From the NCBI GenBank assembly GCA_015680685.1, contig MNCI01000900.1:578861-642860 (forward strand): a stretch of DNA of 64,000 nt, in the 5' to 3' direction. A program made the position numbers and the translations under genes. The DNA comes from Gnetum montanum (lineage: Eukaryota; Streptophyta; Gnetopsida; Gnetales; Gnetaceae). The stretch's first letter is position 1. Each line of letters starts with the position of its first letter. This document shows, piece after piece, positions 35,499-47,445 of this stretch. The notes under the pieces were generated by a model. That model was not told the origin of the DNA. It saw nothing but the letters and a program-made list of their open reading frames with translations, and did no database searches.

Positions 35499-37099
35499 TG
35501 TAACGATGGAAAATGTCGATAGCTAGAATACCAAACAAAATCTTTGTACACAGTCTTAACCACAGATCCGTGAGAGGGCTGTGCTAGAGAAAACGAATCT
35601 GCAGTGCCCTGAACGATCTTGTCGATCAGACAGGGACTTACTAAATCAGTAAATCGATGAAGATTATAGGCGTTTCGTGGAACGATCTGATTCGATAAAT
35701 TGTGAAAGGAGAGGAAAACGATGTAAATAGATTGCAATAATGACAGCGTTAACATGACAAAGGGAATTGGATCTAAGAGAAATGCGTGATTTCAAGATCT
35801 ATACTTTGACCCGAAAGGAACGAGTATTTTGTATACAAAGTTACAATGGGAAGACTCCAATTATCTTGTGTGGAACATACAAAAAATAATAAGAAAACTG
35901 TTTAACAAGGAGTGCAGAATGGAGCTCGGTCTACCTTGTAAGCCAAAGACGGAATGCAAGGAAGGTCAAGCTTGGATGTTTATCAACCAACTGCGTCTGA
36001 TCAATAGATCTTGCCAACCGCACTAGATGATCTCTCGATCTCTGATCTGTCTTCTTCGCTTTGGGTAGTCTCTGCTCAACACTACCAAGGATCACCGATG
36101 GGGGACTGTATTTTTGCCAAAAGGTTTGATCGCTTTTGCTGACAATGCTTGAAAAATTGTTTTTTCTCAAAGATGATATCTGTCAAAAGTTGAATATGCT
36201 AACTGCTACTCTCCTTCCAAAAAAATGTCCAGAAGTCCTCTCTTTTTCTTTTCTTCACCGACTGGGGTGTTTATAACATGCAAAAAAGGCACGGCCTTGA
36301 TGACACATGTCCCGAAGTTTCCGGATGCCGTTGACTTGACGAACTGGCTATGTCACATCACATTGCAACGTACGCTGTCAAAACTTTGCTGAAGCTACTT
36401 CATGATCATGCTCAAATACGCTTATCAGCGTATTGCGCGTATGGATAGCAAATGCATAACTACTTTAGCTAGCTTTACGCTATATTTCACTTGTTTACGC
36501 TGCGTCGCGTGGCAGAGCGTAACAAAGCATGGAAATAGTGAGTCAGGCTGTTTTACGCTCATTTACGCAGCAAAGCGTAGTGAATCATAAAACATGATCA
36601 ACCCGGCAATAAATTACGCTGACGTACGCTGTGTAGCGTAACGAGCGTAAGGTGAGCAATCTGCAAAAGAAAGGTTGCCGAGCTATCGCACTTCCCTTGG
36701 ACTTTCCCTTTGACCTTTTTTGAAGCTCATTACGCTGTCTTGCATAACAGAGCATAAACCTGACCCTGGACAAAAGACTTAGCAGGATATACAAGAAGTC
36801 GCATATTACGCTGCTTAGGCCTTAAACTTCATCAAATTTATTGAAGTAAGTCACCTTCTGATGTCAGAATATGTTAAGCAAAATTACACTAAGCATAATT
36901 ACACGATGTTGCGTAATGTAGTGTAAAGACAGAAAACATAGTAAAATTGAAATCTGTAATGAACTTGGAGACTTGATGTCGGGTGCCGTTTTGCCTTGCT
37001 TTGCTTTACCTTGTTCTAGCTTCTAGAATTCTATCACGAACTTTTGCCTGAATCGTGAATCTTCACCTGAGGCCGATTCACAATTTCTACGGTGTTTCA
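35499..37099 (-). mobile_element. D 3' LTR
   Basis: In element sense starts TGAAACACCG and ends TCGTTACA. TATA box TTATAAACACCCC near 36272-36260. Upstream of it (36370-36930) lies a dense set of TTACGCT/AGCGTAA motifs on both strands. Confidence 0.92.
36370..36930. repeat. TTACGCT/AGCGTAA cluster in D U3
   Basis: About twenty copies of TTACGCT or its complement, in direct and inverted pairs (e.g. around 36613-36655). The same cluster is in the other LTR at about 52360-52915. It lies just upstream of the TATA box in the sense direction. Confidence 0.8.
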
Positions 37100-37112
37100 A
37101 TGGCCCCTCTTT
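37100..37112 (-). promoter_or_regulatory. D polypurine tract
   Basis: AAAGAGGGGCCAT on the minus strand abutting the LTR start; the neighbouring TTTGTCAACGTC text is shared with C and, more weakly, B. Confidence 0.85.
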
Positions 37113-38276
37113 ATTGATGGTTAGAGGGATTGCCTGAAAGACGTTGACAAAGAATACGAAACACCGAGCCGATGAAAGTACCAACAGTGTTTATCAACAA
37201 GTATTCAAGTTGTCGCCCTGTCAACATAGAGGAGCAGAGATGAAGGAAATGGGAGATAGAATGGTATAGGAGGAAACAGGTTCGAGGAAGACACAAATGA
37301 GGTTCGGGGAAGATGCAAATGAGGAAGGATAGCTTTTTCACGCATAAGCACTCAAGCATTCTCCTGGGATTGCGTTTGCATGGAGTTATGCTGTCATTTT
37401 ATGTTAAAGGGGGTTGCATAGAAGAATTGTGTTGCATTTGCATGACCTGGGTGAGATGTATTTCACCCATTTTGCTGACACTCGCTCTTTTTTTTTTGCG
37501 TCCACCAGGCGAGTTGCGTTACGCTGGTTCATGGACTTGATTGCAATGCGGATGCAGAAAGCATGTGCAGCGTATGTGCATTTTGCGTACGGGAAGTAGA
37601 TGGGATAGTTAAGGATAGTGATAAGGGCTAGGGGTAGGATTATGAGGAACACAAGGATGCACTCCCCGAGTGGACAGGCCAACTTAAGCAGCTATCTCAA
37701 AATGCTATCGGTATTACACCACTCAGATGAAGGCACCTTCGAATGACGTCTTCATAACAAGTAACCTGTAACCAAAGAAGAAAACAGAGGATACCATTGT
37801 CCGTGCGAATCACGGGTGAAGTTGTTGAAACAAGTACTATTAAAGGCGAGATAAATTGATCAGGCCATGAAGGAGGAATTGTAGCATGAGGCCCGAGTCT
37901 TCACCCTTGACGCTTGGCCCAGCATATCGCCACCAAAGAACATCAGACTCAGCACACCTAACTGGTTATGCAAAGAACTAGCCAGATGAATCTGTGAAGC
38001 TAGAGCCTGATAGCGATGATGAGAGGAGGTTCCCAAAGTCGTAATTGATGAGAACTCCTTTGGGGCTTCGGACGGCAAAACTAACCTCTCAGAGGTGCCA
38101 CCGCTAAAATAGGTGCAGTGACGGTATCTCCGAGGGGTCAGTAGTATGCCCTTCAGCACATTCGAGGGATCAGCAGAATGCCGGTGAGGTAGTGACGCTG
38201 GGACTGCCTCAGCATCCCACCCCATTTATCTTCCAGCTGCACAGGGATGATTATGCTCGCTTTACTTACATGATGG
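37113..38276 (-). other. D 3' untranslated region
   Basis: No recognisable domain. Minus-strand open stretches here (37860-38225 and 38262-38618) have no homologue in C and look like chance frames, the second being read through the repeat array. Confidence 0.5.
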
Positions 38277-38780
38277 TAGTTTGGGAGTCCCAGTTTTAAG
38301 TCTTGGTAGACTGTCGTTGCTGGTTTTAAGTCTCAGCAGACCATGGTCCCAGTTTAAAGTCTGGGCGGACCAAAAAATGCTAGTTTTATGTCGTAGCAGA
38401 CGGTGGCGAAGTTGATTTATGGTCTCAGCAGACCATGCTGTGGGTGTTAGTTTTGTGTCATGACCCAGGGACAAGTCTGTGCTGGTTTTACATCTCAGCA
38501 GATGACTGCTTACCTGAGCCATTTTTGTGTCATGGAGGATAGCTGATGCCAGTTTAGCGTCGTGGCGGACGCGTGTAGGAAATGCCAGTTTTTTTGTGTT
38601 GGTGAACTTGTACAACACTACCAGTTTTACGTCATAGTGGACGGTTACAACTTGCCAGTTTTATGTCGTGGAGGACGATCAGTGCCAGTTTAGCATTATG
38701 GCGGACGCGTGAAGGGAGTGCCAGTTTTACGTCATAGCAGATGGTTGTTGCCAGTTTAGCATCATAGCAGATGATTATGG
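38277..38780 (-). repeat. Motif array after D integrase
   Basis: About fourteen copies of (T/C)CAGTTTTA(A/C)GTC..(G/A)GC(G/A)GAC spaced 30-45 bp apart on the plus strand. The last copy overlaps the pol stop codon at 38775. Confidence 0.8.
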
Positions 38781-41700
38781 CCATACCTGATGTTCACACT
38801 GGAGATGCAGCTTTATGTAGTACCGCTTCAGATATATATGATTAACAGGATTTGGTAGCTCGTTGCCATTGTTGTCTTCTAGCTTGAATGCTCCGTTGCC
38901 ATACACATCAACCACTAAGAAAGGGCCCTCCCAGTTTGTAGAGAATTTGCCCACTGGTTCGCGAATGGCCTTGAGAACTAAATCTCCCTTCTTGATCGGG
39001 CGCTGCTAGAGATTATGGCAATGCTTTTGCCTCTATTTGTCTTGATACTTCTGGATTGTATCAAGTGTCTATATTTGCTTCTCTTCTACTAAATCCAAAT
39101 CCATGATCTGTGACTCAGTGTGTTGAGCCTCATTTATAATTATGGAGAGGACCATTCTCAGAGAAGGAATTTGCAATTCGAGGGGTAGCACTGCTTCAGA
39201 TCCATAGACTAGGCTATAAGGAGTACTGTCTGTAGCTTTCCTACATGTAGTACGATATGCCCATAGCACATAGAGGATTTTTTCATGCCACCGCCTCTTG
39301 TTGCTGTCAAGCATTTTCTTGAGTAGATCGATGATGATCTTATTTGTGGCTTCAGGTTGACCATTCACTTGTGGGTAATAGGACAAGGAAAAAGATTGTT
39401 TAATGCTAAGGATATCACAGAAGGATTTGGTTTCCGTACTACTAAACTGTGGCCTGTTATCGGTCACGATAGTCATTGGGAGACTGAATCTGGTTACAAT
39501 GTTGTCTAAGATGAAATGGAAAATCTGTTGAGATGTGATCTTTCATAAAGCAATAGCTTCTACCCACTTCGTAAAGTACTCAGTAGCGGTAATTATGAAG
39601 CTATGACCTGTGGAAGATTTTGGTGTGATGGGACTTATGATGTCTAGTCCCCATCGTTGAAACAGCCATGTTATCTGAGTCGTATGTAACTCTGTAGGTG
39701 ACACGTGTATAAGATTTGCGTGACGCTGACACGTGTCACACGTTTTAACCTTTTTTAGACAATATTTTTCCATGTAAGGCCAATAATACCCTAAGCGATG
39801 GATTTTTGAAGCCATAGCCCGTGGTGCTACGTGTCCTCCACATAGTCCCTCATGGACCTCGCCAACTATACGTTGTGCTTGGTCCTTGTTAACAAAAGTA
39901 AGCAGCACACCATCAAAAGAGCGTCTATAAAGAGTACTATCTCCTATGATGATGTACTACCTAGCTCGCTTGCGGATTGCATCTTTCTGTGCACGTGTTA
40001 ATTCGTGCGGTGGCTCGCCATGCGAGAGGTAAGTCTTAATGCCATCGTACCACTCAAGGGTTCTATCCTTGAGCAGAGAGGATATTTGCGCCACCTAAAT
40101 GATGGGATCTATGCAATCTGTTATTAATGCGGGACATGTGTCAAACAGGTGTGAGGGCACGTTCAAAGCCAGTGTAGCCAGCACGTCGGCTAGTGTGTTA
40201 TCAATGCGTGGCACGTGTTGGGCATTGATGGTCGTGAACCGCTTCAGAAGATCTTTAGCCGTATCGCAGTAGGGCTATAAGTGTGTAGCCTTGCAGGCAT
40301 AGACTCCTGTGATCTAATTAATGATGAGCATCGAATCACCCTTAATTGCCAGGTGTCGAACATCAAGTTCGCTGGTAGTTAGTAATCCCCTGAGGAGCCC
40401 CTCGTACTCTGCCACATTGTTTGTACAGGGGAAGGTCAAGCGATAAGCGTGAAGATGCACATCCTTAGGTGATAGAATAATAACTGTAGCGGCGCTGCTG
40501 CCTCTAACAGTTGAAGCTCCGTCAAAGTATAATGTTGCTTTGGGGCTTGTCAAGACAGGGCTTAAGCTATGTATGTGTTCGTCCGGAAATTTAGGCTCTA
40601 TGGTTGCCTGATTGTCAATAGGTGATGTTACTAATTGGTCGGCTATTGTTTGGCCTTTCATAGAAGATTGGCCAATGTAATGCAGATCGAATTCTGCTGT
40701 GATAGCCTTCCAATGAGCTATTTTTCTACTTTCGTATAAGTTATGTGTAATGGCCCTAAGAATATTATTTTTATAGATGATGTTGACTTGGCTACGAAAA
40801 AGATAATGCCTACACTTATTGAGCGTAAATACTAACGCTAAGCAGTTACGCTCTACTTCGTTGTACCTTGTTTCATACACACATAGAGCATGACTCAAGT
40901 AGTAGATGGGTACTTCTGATCCATCATCCCTCCTTTGATAGAGTAATGCAGCTAAGGCTACATCTGAAGTTGCGAGGTAGATATAAAATGGTTGATCCCT
41001 TTATGGCGGGAACACTGTTGGCAAGCGTTGAAGCTCTTGCTTCAAGCTGTCAAATGCACGTTGACAATTGTCCATCCATTCGAAATTAACCCCCTTTTTA
41101 ATCAAATGTTGGATAGGGTGTAGCTTGTTGGTTAATCTCGAGATGAACCGTCTGATAAACTGTAACCTCCCCTGTAATCCGCGTAATTTCTTAAGACTTG
41201 TAGGGGGTGTAAATTCAACAATGGCTTTAACTTTGTCAGGATCCACGCGTATGCCAATTTCTGATACCACAAAACCTAGCATGCGTCCAGTTTTGACTCC
41301 GAACACACACTTTTTTGGGTTGAGTCGAAGATCATACTTAGAACATCTTTTGAGGACTAACTCTAGATCCTTTGAATGATCTTCTGACTTTAAAGACTTA
41401 ACAGTATATCGTCAACATAGTCATTCAGTCTCCCTAGGAGGTAATCACTAAAGATGTATGTCATGGCTCACTGATATGTCGCTTCGGCATTTTTTAAGCC
41501 AAAAGGCATCATGGTGTAACAAAAGGTTCCCCAAGGCGTCATGAACGTCGTTGTTAGCTGGTGCTCTGGGTTAATGCGTATTTGATTGTAGCCTGAGAAG
41601 TCATCCATGAAGGACAAAAGCGCATGCCCAGCGGTTGTATCCACCAATTGATCGATACTCGGCAACGGGAAGTTATCTTTGATCGTAGCTTTGTTCTAGT

Positions 41701-42277
41701 CCCGGAAGTCTATGCAGATGCGTATTCCTCCGATCTTTTTAGGAACCACTACAATGTTAGATACCTAATCTGAGTAATCAACTGTGCGAATAAAACCAGC
41801 CTGGTACAGTTTAGTGATTTCATCATGTACTGCTAGCACGACTTCTGGCTTGATCTTTCATTCTTTCTATCTGATGGCTTTGATATGGGGATCTAGGATT
41901 ATGTTGTGTTGAATTAATCTTGGGTCTAGTCCAAGCATATCCTCGTATGACCATGCAAAAACCATGATATTATTCTGGAGAACTTGTTTTATGTCATCAT
42001 GTGCCTTTTGGTCTAACAGAGAACTAACCTTGAGAGTTTTAGCCTCACCTCTATGCATAACCACAGAGACCTCGTTGAGTGGATCTTCGGTTACATCTCC
42101 AGCTTCCAGATCTAGCATGCGCGTCGATTGCTCTGGCCAATCTGGAGATGTTTCTGACATGGCTATGATTGCATCATTAAGGGCTAGGTTAGTTTCTATT
42201 AGTGTGGGATCAAGCTGTCTAATGATTTTACCATGTAAGCTTGTTAAAACTAGCGGTGCAGATAAAATTTTGTCCAT
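38775..42277 (-). pseudogene. pol: D pol: RT, RNase H, second RNase H, integrase
   Basis: ATG 42277 (MDKILSAPLV), equivalent to the MDN start in C. RT has FMDDFSGYNQIRI and YVDD at 41419-41408; a frame change follows at about 41400. Downstream, LRGLQGRLQFIRRFI leads into the connection/RNase H (40960-40650). The second RNase H has LYFDGAST and NNVAEYEGLLRGLL (40530-40330). Integrase has a CGGHVAPRA/KTCDTCQRH finger (39850-39720), WGLDIISP, TDNRPQ (Gly changed to Arg) and NGQPEATNK, and ends YLKRYYIKLHLQ. Several stops (e.g. near 41863 and 41854, at the same codons as in C). Not functional as written. Confidence 0.85.
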
Positions 42278-42741
42278 TTGTGAATTATCTTGCAAAATTG
42301 TCAAATACGAGAGTAATTAGAAAGATACTAAGTTTGATGCGATAAGTGTTTAACGAATAATGCTTAGTTTAGCGTATAGGACGTGACATGATGTTACTGA
42401 GCATAAGACCCTGTAATTAATGAGACCTGATTACGAGGAGATAAGATACAGTAGTTTAGGGTCGTTTTAGACTGTAATGCGTGCAATATCTGACGTAATT
42501 AATGCCTCAATACTTAGGTTCTAGCTCACACCAGCATTAAGGCAAGTCTCGCTGAAATTGGGTATCAAGTCGGTTAAATTTTTCATATAAGTAAGCAGTT
42601 TGCATTTAGAACAGGCTGTTTGCTATTGTGAATTTGAATTCTTAGCTGTTACAGAGAGAAAGGAGGAGAAGCAGAAGATTGGAGTGCATTGTTTGCAAAG
42701 GCGTGAAGGTGCGAAAGTGTGAAGGTATTAGAACTGTTACA
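42278..42741. promoter_or_regulatory. Divergent spacer between D pol and the antisense gene
   Basis: 464 bp between two start codons on opposite strands. It holds a TATA-like CATATAAGTA at 42582 on the plus strand, about 155 bp before the antisense ATG. On the minus strand TTTTGCAAG near 42290 resembles a splice acceptor just before pol. Promoter activity is inferred only. Confidence 0.4.
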
Positions 42742-45700
42742 ATGGTGCCTAAAGTGAGAGGGAAGAACACAAAATTGGCCAAAATTGACAAGGTGCAAGG
42801 GAGCCTGCAACATGCATCGCAGGCAATGGTCGAAGTGAGAGACCCTACGCCTTTGAATCAGTAGGCCATCCCTTGCTTATTCGTGTTACTTTTGCAGTGT
42901 TTATTCTTGTAGCGTCGTTTGTGTAAATTAAAATTTTAGACTATAGACTTCGCGTTAGCACGAGGGTTTATACACTAGGATCGCATCTATCGCTGTTGTC
43001 AGGGACAAACTTTGTACTATTGCAAGGGTTTAGGCAGTTTCAGGATGAATAGCTAAGCGCAATCTATAGATTTTCTATGTTTTAAGCATGCAAATTTGAA
43101 TCTAGACGTTGATGTGTTTATTGTTTTATCTGTACAGTATCATGTTAAGACCCGTCTTAATTGTCTTAGATATAGTTAGGGTTTTATGCTGTGTAAACCC
43201 AATCGTACCTAATGTGCCTCCCCCTCAGACTCAGTTGCATGGGAAGGCCATATGGTTTCGAAAGGGTGCGCTAGAGTTTCTGTAGTTTTTACTGCATAAC
43301 TATAGCGTTATTATATGGTCACACCTGTCGGGAGATATTGTTGGCGCCATTTTGGAGCACCTGTTAGTGGGCTCTATGCAGGGAATTTTGGCATTCTTGA
43401 TAGATGGGGCTATTGACACTGGTCATCCCCAAGACCGCGAACTTAGCGCCAGAGGGTTGAGGTGCTTAAGTTGAATCTGGAAAATGGCTCAGTTTAGCTG
43501 TTACCACACATACAACACTTTGTTCGTGGCCCGTCACGTCTCGACTTACTTCCAGAACCCACCAGGCACAGTGTATTATTCAGGGGGGTAAGTGGTTTTA
43601 TTGGTGGTATTGTCATTATATGTCTATTGTTTGAAGCGTAAGATAAACATATGGGGTATGGTACAGGCTTTTTATCCATGAGAATAAGTTAGTAGGCGAT
43701 GGTGATACCTTAACTTGGACTAAAACGACAATAAAGGCATTTACCTCTACTAGCAATGTACGCGCTGGTGTAATGGGGCAGATCGGCTTCGACATTCATG
43801 AGTATCCCACCTGTTACCCTGATGATTTCGAGAATTGCCAGAATCTTGGGTGGTTACATGACGATTGGACTTTGGATCCGCCCCTTACCATCGCAGACGT
43901 GCAGAGGAAACTTCCTCCATTTCCTTTGCCATTTGGACCTGGTAAAGTTGCTGTGTATGTTATTGTTGCATAATGTAATTGTGAATCGTGAATGTCATGT
44001 AATGGTATCTTTTAACATATGTCTTGCATGGTTCAGTCAGGCAATCTCGGGAGATTACCCTTACAATTTCTGGCCGCGAGGCGAATACCCTTCTATTCTG
44101 CTATGGCGACATCAAGGAGGCACAACGATGGCTCGGCCATGCATGGCCCTGGTTGCAGTGGTTACCAAGCTACGCCAAGCGAGGCTAATGCACTTATTTT
44201 TGGCTGTAACCCTTGATGTCCCCGTCAGTGAAATGTTAACCCTAGTCAAATCCTTCAGCAAAAGGGCTGAGCGCTTTTGCATGCATGTGCATCATGTACG
44301 TGTAAGTTTTGATATTGATGCTCAGCTTTTCGCAGACCTTTTCAGCATCCCCTCTAACGACCTTCCCATAGAGGAAAAGGCGAAGAGGAGCCTCGCGTGC
44401 CAGGAGTAGCTGGAGGAGTGGCTAGGGGCCAAGAAGGAGCCTAAGAGGATCCCTTGTGAGAAGATCAAACCAGAGATCACCAAGACGATTTATCCCCTAT
44501 TCCGGGCCCAGGCTTTCCCCAAAACATTCTCGCAGGGGAGGCTCTTCACCATAGAACATACCCATATCATGCGGGAGGTTATGGAGAAAGGGACCCAGTT
44601 TGATTGGGCAAGCTACTTTGGTGAGGGGTTACGTGCTGAAATGATCAGGCTTCGCCAGAAGCTTGATTCTTGTTTCAACGTGCATTATGCCTTCTTCATA
44701 GCTTGCCTTCGGCATTTTTCTGAATTTTTGGTCATTCAAAGGAATGGGATCTGGGTGCTACAGGACCGAGACCAGCTATCCAAACCTTGGATTACCCACA
44801 TTTTCGGCACTACCCATGGACAGGATCCCCCGAAAGGGATTGACAAGTTTCTGTCCATAACGACAAGGGATTTGGCAGCGTCTCGAGTGCGAGGCCCCGA
44901 CAGCGTAGGTAGTGTGATGCCCACTTACACTGGCGATGCTTCGTGGGGGAAACACTTGGCGGCTGAAACTGTAGAGCCTTCAGCTCGGCGTAAAAAGCTT
45001 CGCTTAACCAAGGCCTCTACGGAGCCTGGGAGTGACACAGGTCAAACTGTGCAAGTCAAAGTTCAACGAAGTAAACCTCTGCCTGGTAAGCTTAAAAGAA
45101 ACGTAGTGAAAGTTATTGTATTATGCAATTTTTATTCAGGATATTTTGAATTGTCTAAATGTGAATGTGATATGAACAGCGAGACCTATGGAGCATTTGA
45201 CCCCTGAGATAGGGGCAATGATATTAAGTCGTGGAGAAGGGGCCCCAATTTTGGAAGAAGAGGCCCTAGTTGTTAGGACTAGCGACGCACATACTCTTGT
45301 GCATGAGGAGAGGGAGGAGGCAGAAATTGTTGACGCACCTCCCACTGTAACCGGTAGAGGTAGTAAGCGTATTGGATGTCTTGAGGAGTTTTGTTAATAA
45401 TTAAGATTTTTAACTAAATTATGCTACAAGTGAAGAAGATGTATCCACGTCTGCCTCTATGAGCAGAACATGGAGAGAGGTTCCTGACAAATTCACCTTC
45501 ATGGAAGGCGTTGTTAGCGATATGATCGAGCACCTCGAGCACGTCGATCCTGGAGCTGGTATGTTATAGCTATAATAGGTTTATTTTATTAGAAAGTGGT
45601 AATGTTTCACTTATATTGATAACGTTTGCTATCAGGAGCTCGCCTTCGATGGGACCCAATGGAGCCTATTGATTTGGACACAGTGGAGCCTCCATCTGAC

Positions 45701-46763
45701 GGGGTGGTTGTGCCATGCAGCATTTATGAGGAGATGCGTAAATGTACGTTACACTCGACTCACTCCTTGTGGGAGAGTAAGAGTATCAATGAAGACCTCT
45801 GGAAAAGGCTGCAGAGGTCAGAGAGGGAGAAGGAGTCTCTGGCCAAAGAGGTCGGAGACTTAAAATTGTGATGCGAGTTCCTGCAGGCGTGGGCAATGGG
45901 TGAGGAGGACTTGCACACAACTGTGATTGACTACTCTTGCTATTGGACTGCAGTCAGGAATAGTGTGCAAACCAGTCAGGAGTTTGTGGAGTAGTGAATG
46001 CAAATAGAGTTGTTATCTCAGAAAAGCCAAGACTGGAAGGATTTCTGCGCAAGTGTGCAGGAGTGGGGGCAGAAAGAAAAGGATCACAAGAATCTATATA
46101 AGAAAGAAAGTATCGCTTATCGTCAGCATTACCATGATTCTGCCGTCAAAGCTCAAACCTTGCGAGTATTCCTTGATGTCATTGGTGCATCTAAAGATTT
46201 TTAGAAGTTCCAGGAGCAGGTGACAGTAAGCGCATCACTGGAAAGAGAAATGACCCTTCCCAGGGGCGAGACTACTATCCCTACTTTCTTCCCTGATCTG
46301 CCTCGCTGGACTAGTGTGGAAAAGGGGAAGATGAAGGCTAGAGTTGCTCTGGGGAATGGCGTATGGTCCGAACTAACGGAAGATGAGATTATGCAGCGTC
46401 TATGGGTCAGTTTAGAACAGCTTCCCTTTGCTGCGGAAGCAGGACCATCGCGAGTAAGTTTAAACATTATTGAATCTAAATTTTTTGATTATGGTGTCAA
46501 GTCTTCACTAATGTATCTGCTGTATACAGGTATAAGAATTGGAGGGTGAAGGTGAACAGGGTGGGGAACAAGCACAAGAAGATGAGCGTAATAGCGGAGA
46601 GCGTCCTCTTATGGAGCCAACATTGGAGCAAGGGCCTCATGGGGATGACATTCCTCATGAAGGAATACCTTCTAGGAAGGACGACCCACTTGAGGATGAT
46701 TTATTAGGCTTGGAGCCTGACCTAAGGGATACGGGTGATAGTGGCACTAGGGGGGATGTGTAA
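42742..46763 (+). pseudogene. D antisense multi-exon gene: FCP1/NIF-like domain, unknown domain, coiled coil, acidic tail
   Basis: Eight exons fit: 42742-42860, 43138-43587, 43667-43954, 44037-45085, 45180-~45362, ~45431-45558, 45636-46453, 46530-46763. Introns are 76-277 bp with GT..AG ends (GTAAGT 43588, GTATGT 43955, GTAAGC 45086, GTATGT 45559, GTAAGT 46454). Nearly all phases join in frame; the exon 5/6 junction does not. Exon 1 is basic (KVRGKNTKLAKIDK). Exon 2 looks like the FCP1/NLI-interacting-factor phosphatase fold: LIVLDIVRVL, FRKGALEFL, NYSVIIWSH, DTGH, IWKMAQF and YFQNPPGTVYY, but the DxDx(T/V) and DD acids are lost. Exon 4 is a large unrecognised domain (LFADLFSIPSND, TQFDWASYF). 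Exon 7 predicts a coiled coil (LWKRLQRSEREKESLAKEV). The tail is Glu/Asp-rich. About eight stops (e.g. 44407, 45869, 45992, 45995, 46202), few if any frameshifts. Function unknown; extra antisense ORFs are known in Tat elements. Confidence 0.75.
43138..43587 (+). other. FCP1/NIF-like (HAD) domain in the D antisense gene
   Basis: The spacing between LIVLD-I, the IWSH motif, the DTGH block, the IWK block and the FQNPPGT end follows plant FCP1-homology proteins. Motif I keeps only the first Asp (LDIVRV). The usual LxVDDSP segment reads LFVARHV. Two stops interrupt it. It could be a pseudo-phosphatase or simply a decayed copy. Confidence 0.6.
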
Positions 46764-46951
46764 CTTACGCAGGATTTTATTGACTAGAATTGAACAATAG
46801 TTATATGAATGTTGAAAAGACTGGCAATTAAGATCTTCTGTATGGTTTTGAATGCTATTTATTTTATTTTTTTGGTTTTATCTCTTGATTTGTAATGCAT
46901 AAGTATAGTTGTTAAAGTTTTTGAATAAGTTACGTTGTTGTGAAATAGAAT
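46764..46951. other. Spacer after the antisense gene of D
   Basis: AT-rich, no coding signal; may contain the 3' end of the antisense transcript. Confidence 0.4.
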
Positions 46952-47222
46952 TGCTAGTTCAAGGCCATCGCGGGCCATCATGTAACATTTGCGTAAGATA
47001 CCAATGAACTAGTTTAAGGCCATTGCGGGCCCTGGCTAGTTTAAGGCCATTGCGGGCCCTGGCTAGTTTAAGGCCGTTGCGGGCCCTGGCTAGTTTAAGG
47101 CCATTGTGGGCCATAACTAGTTTAAGGCTGTTGCGGGCCACAACTAGTTTAAGGCCATTGCGAGCCCTAGCTAGTTTAAGGCCATTGCGGGCCCTGGCTA
47201 GTTTAAGGCCATTGCGGGCCCA
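46952..47222 (-). repeat. 27-bp tandem array between convergent gene ends in D
   Basis: Eight tandem 27-bp units (47008-47222) whose plus-strand start is CTAGTTTAAGGCCATTGC, followed by GGGCC and a CTGG/CATAA variant, plus one detached copy at 46952. Because 27 is divisible by 3, open frames appear on both strands (repeats of RARNGLKLA and ALASLRPLR); these are by-products. It lies between the end of gag-pro and the end of the antisense gene. Confidence 0.9.
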
Positions 47223-47445
47223 TTGCGTAAGTCTGGAAGTGTAATTGATAATACCGTACACTTCTGCGTAATTGAACTAAAATGATCAAGGAGCATAAAT
47301 AGTGTATATAAAGAAATGTGAATGGCATAATGAATAGCAAGAGTAAATATGTATGATTATATGAAAGAAGATTGACAATGCAAACTGCTAAGCGTAAAAG
47401 GAAAAATTAGTAAAGATGTAAAAATGCACGTAAATGCCATTAAGA
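47223..47445. other. Spacer after D gag-pro
   Basis: No feature seen beyond A-rich text. Confidence 0.4.

Noticed and set aside
37860-38618. Minus-strand ORFs in the D 3' UTR as possible extra genes
   Set aside because: One reads through the motif array; the other has no counterpart in C or B.
47008-47222. CRISPR-like regular repeats
   Set aside because: The units are head-to-tail with no unique spacers and sit in a plant retrotransposon.
46959-47261. Repeat-encoded proteins on both strands (9-residue repeats)
   Set aside because: They result from a 27-bp tandem unit being a multiple of three; no start context and no homologue in C.
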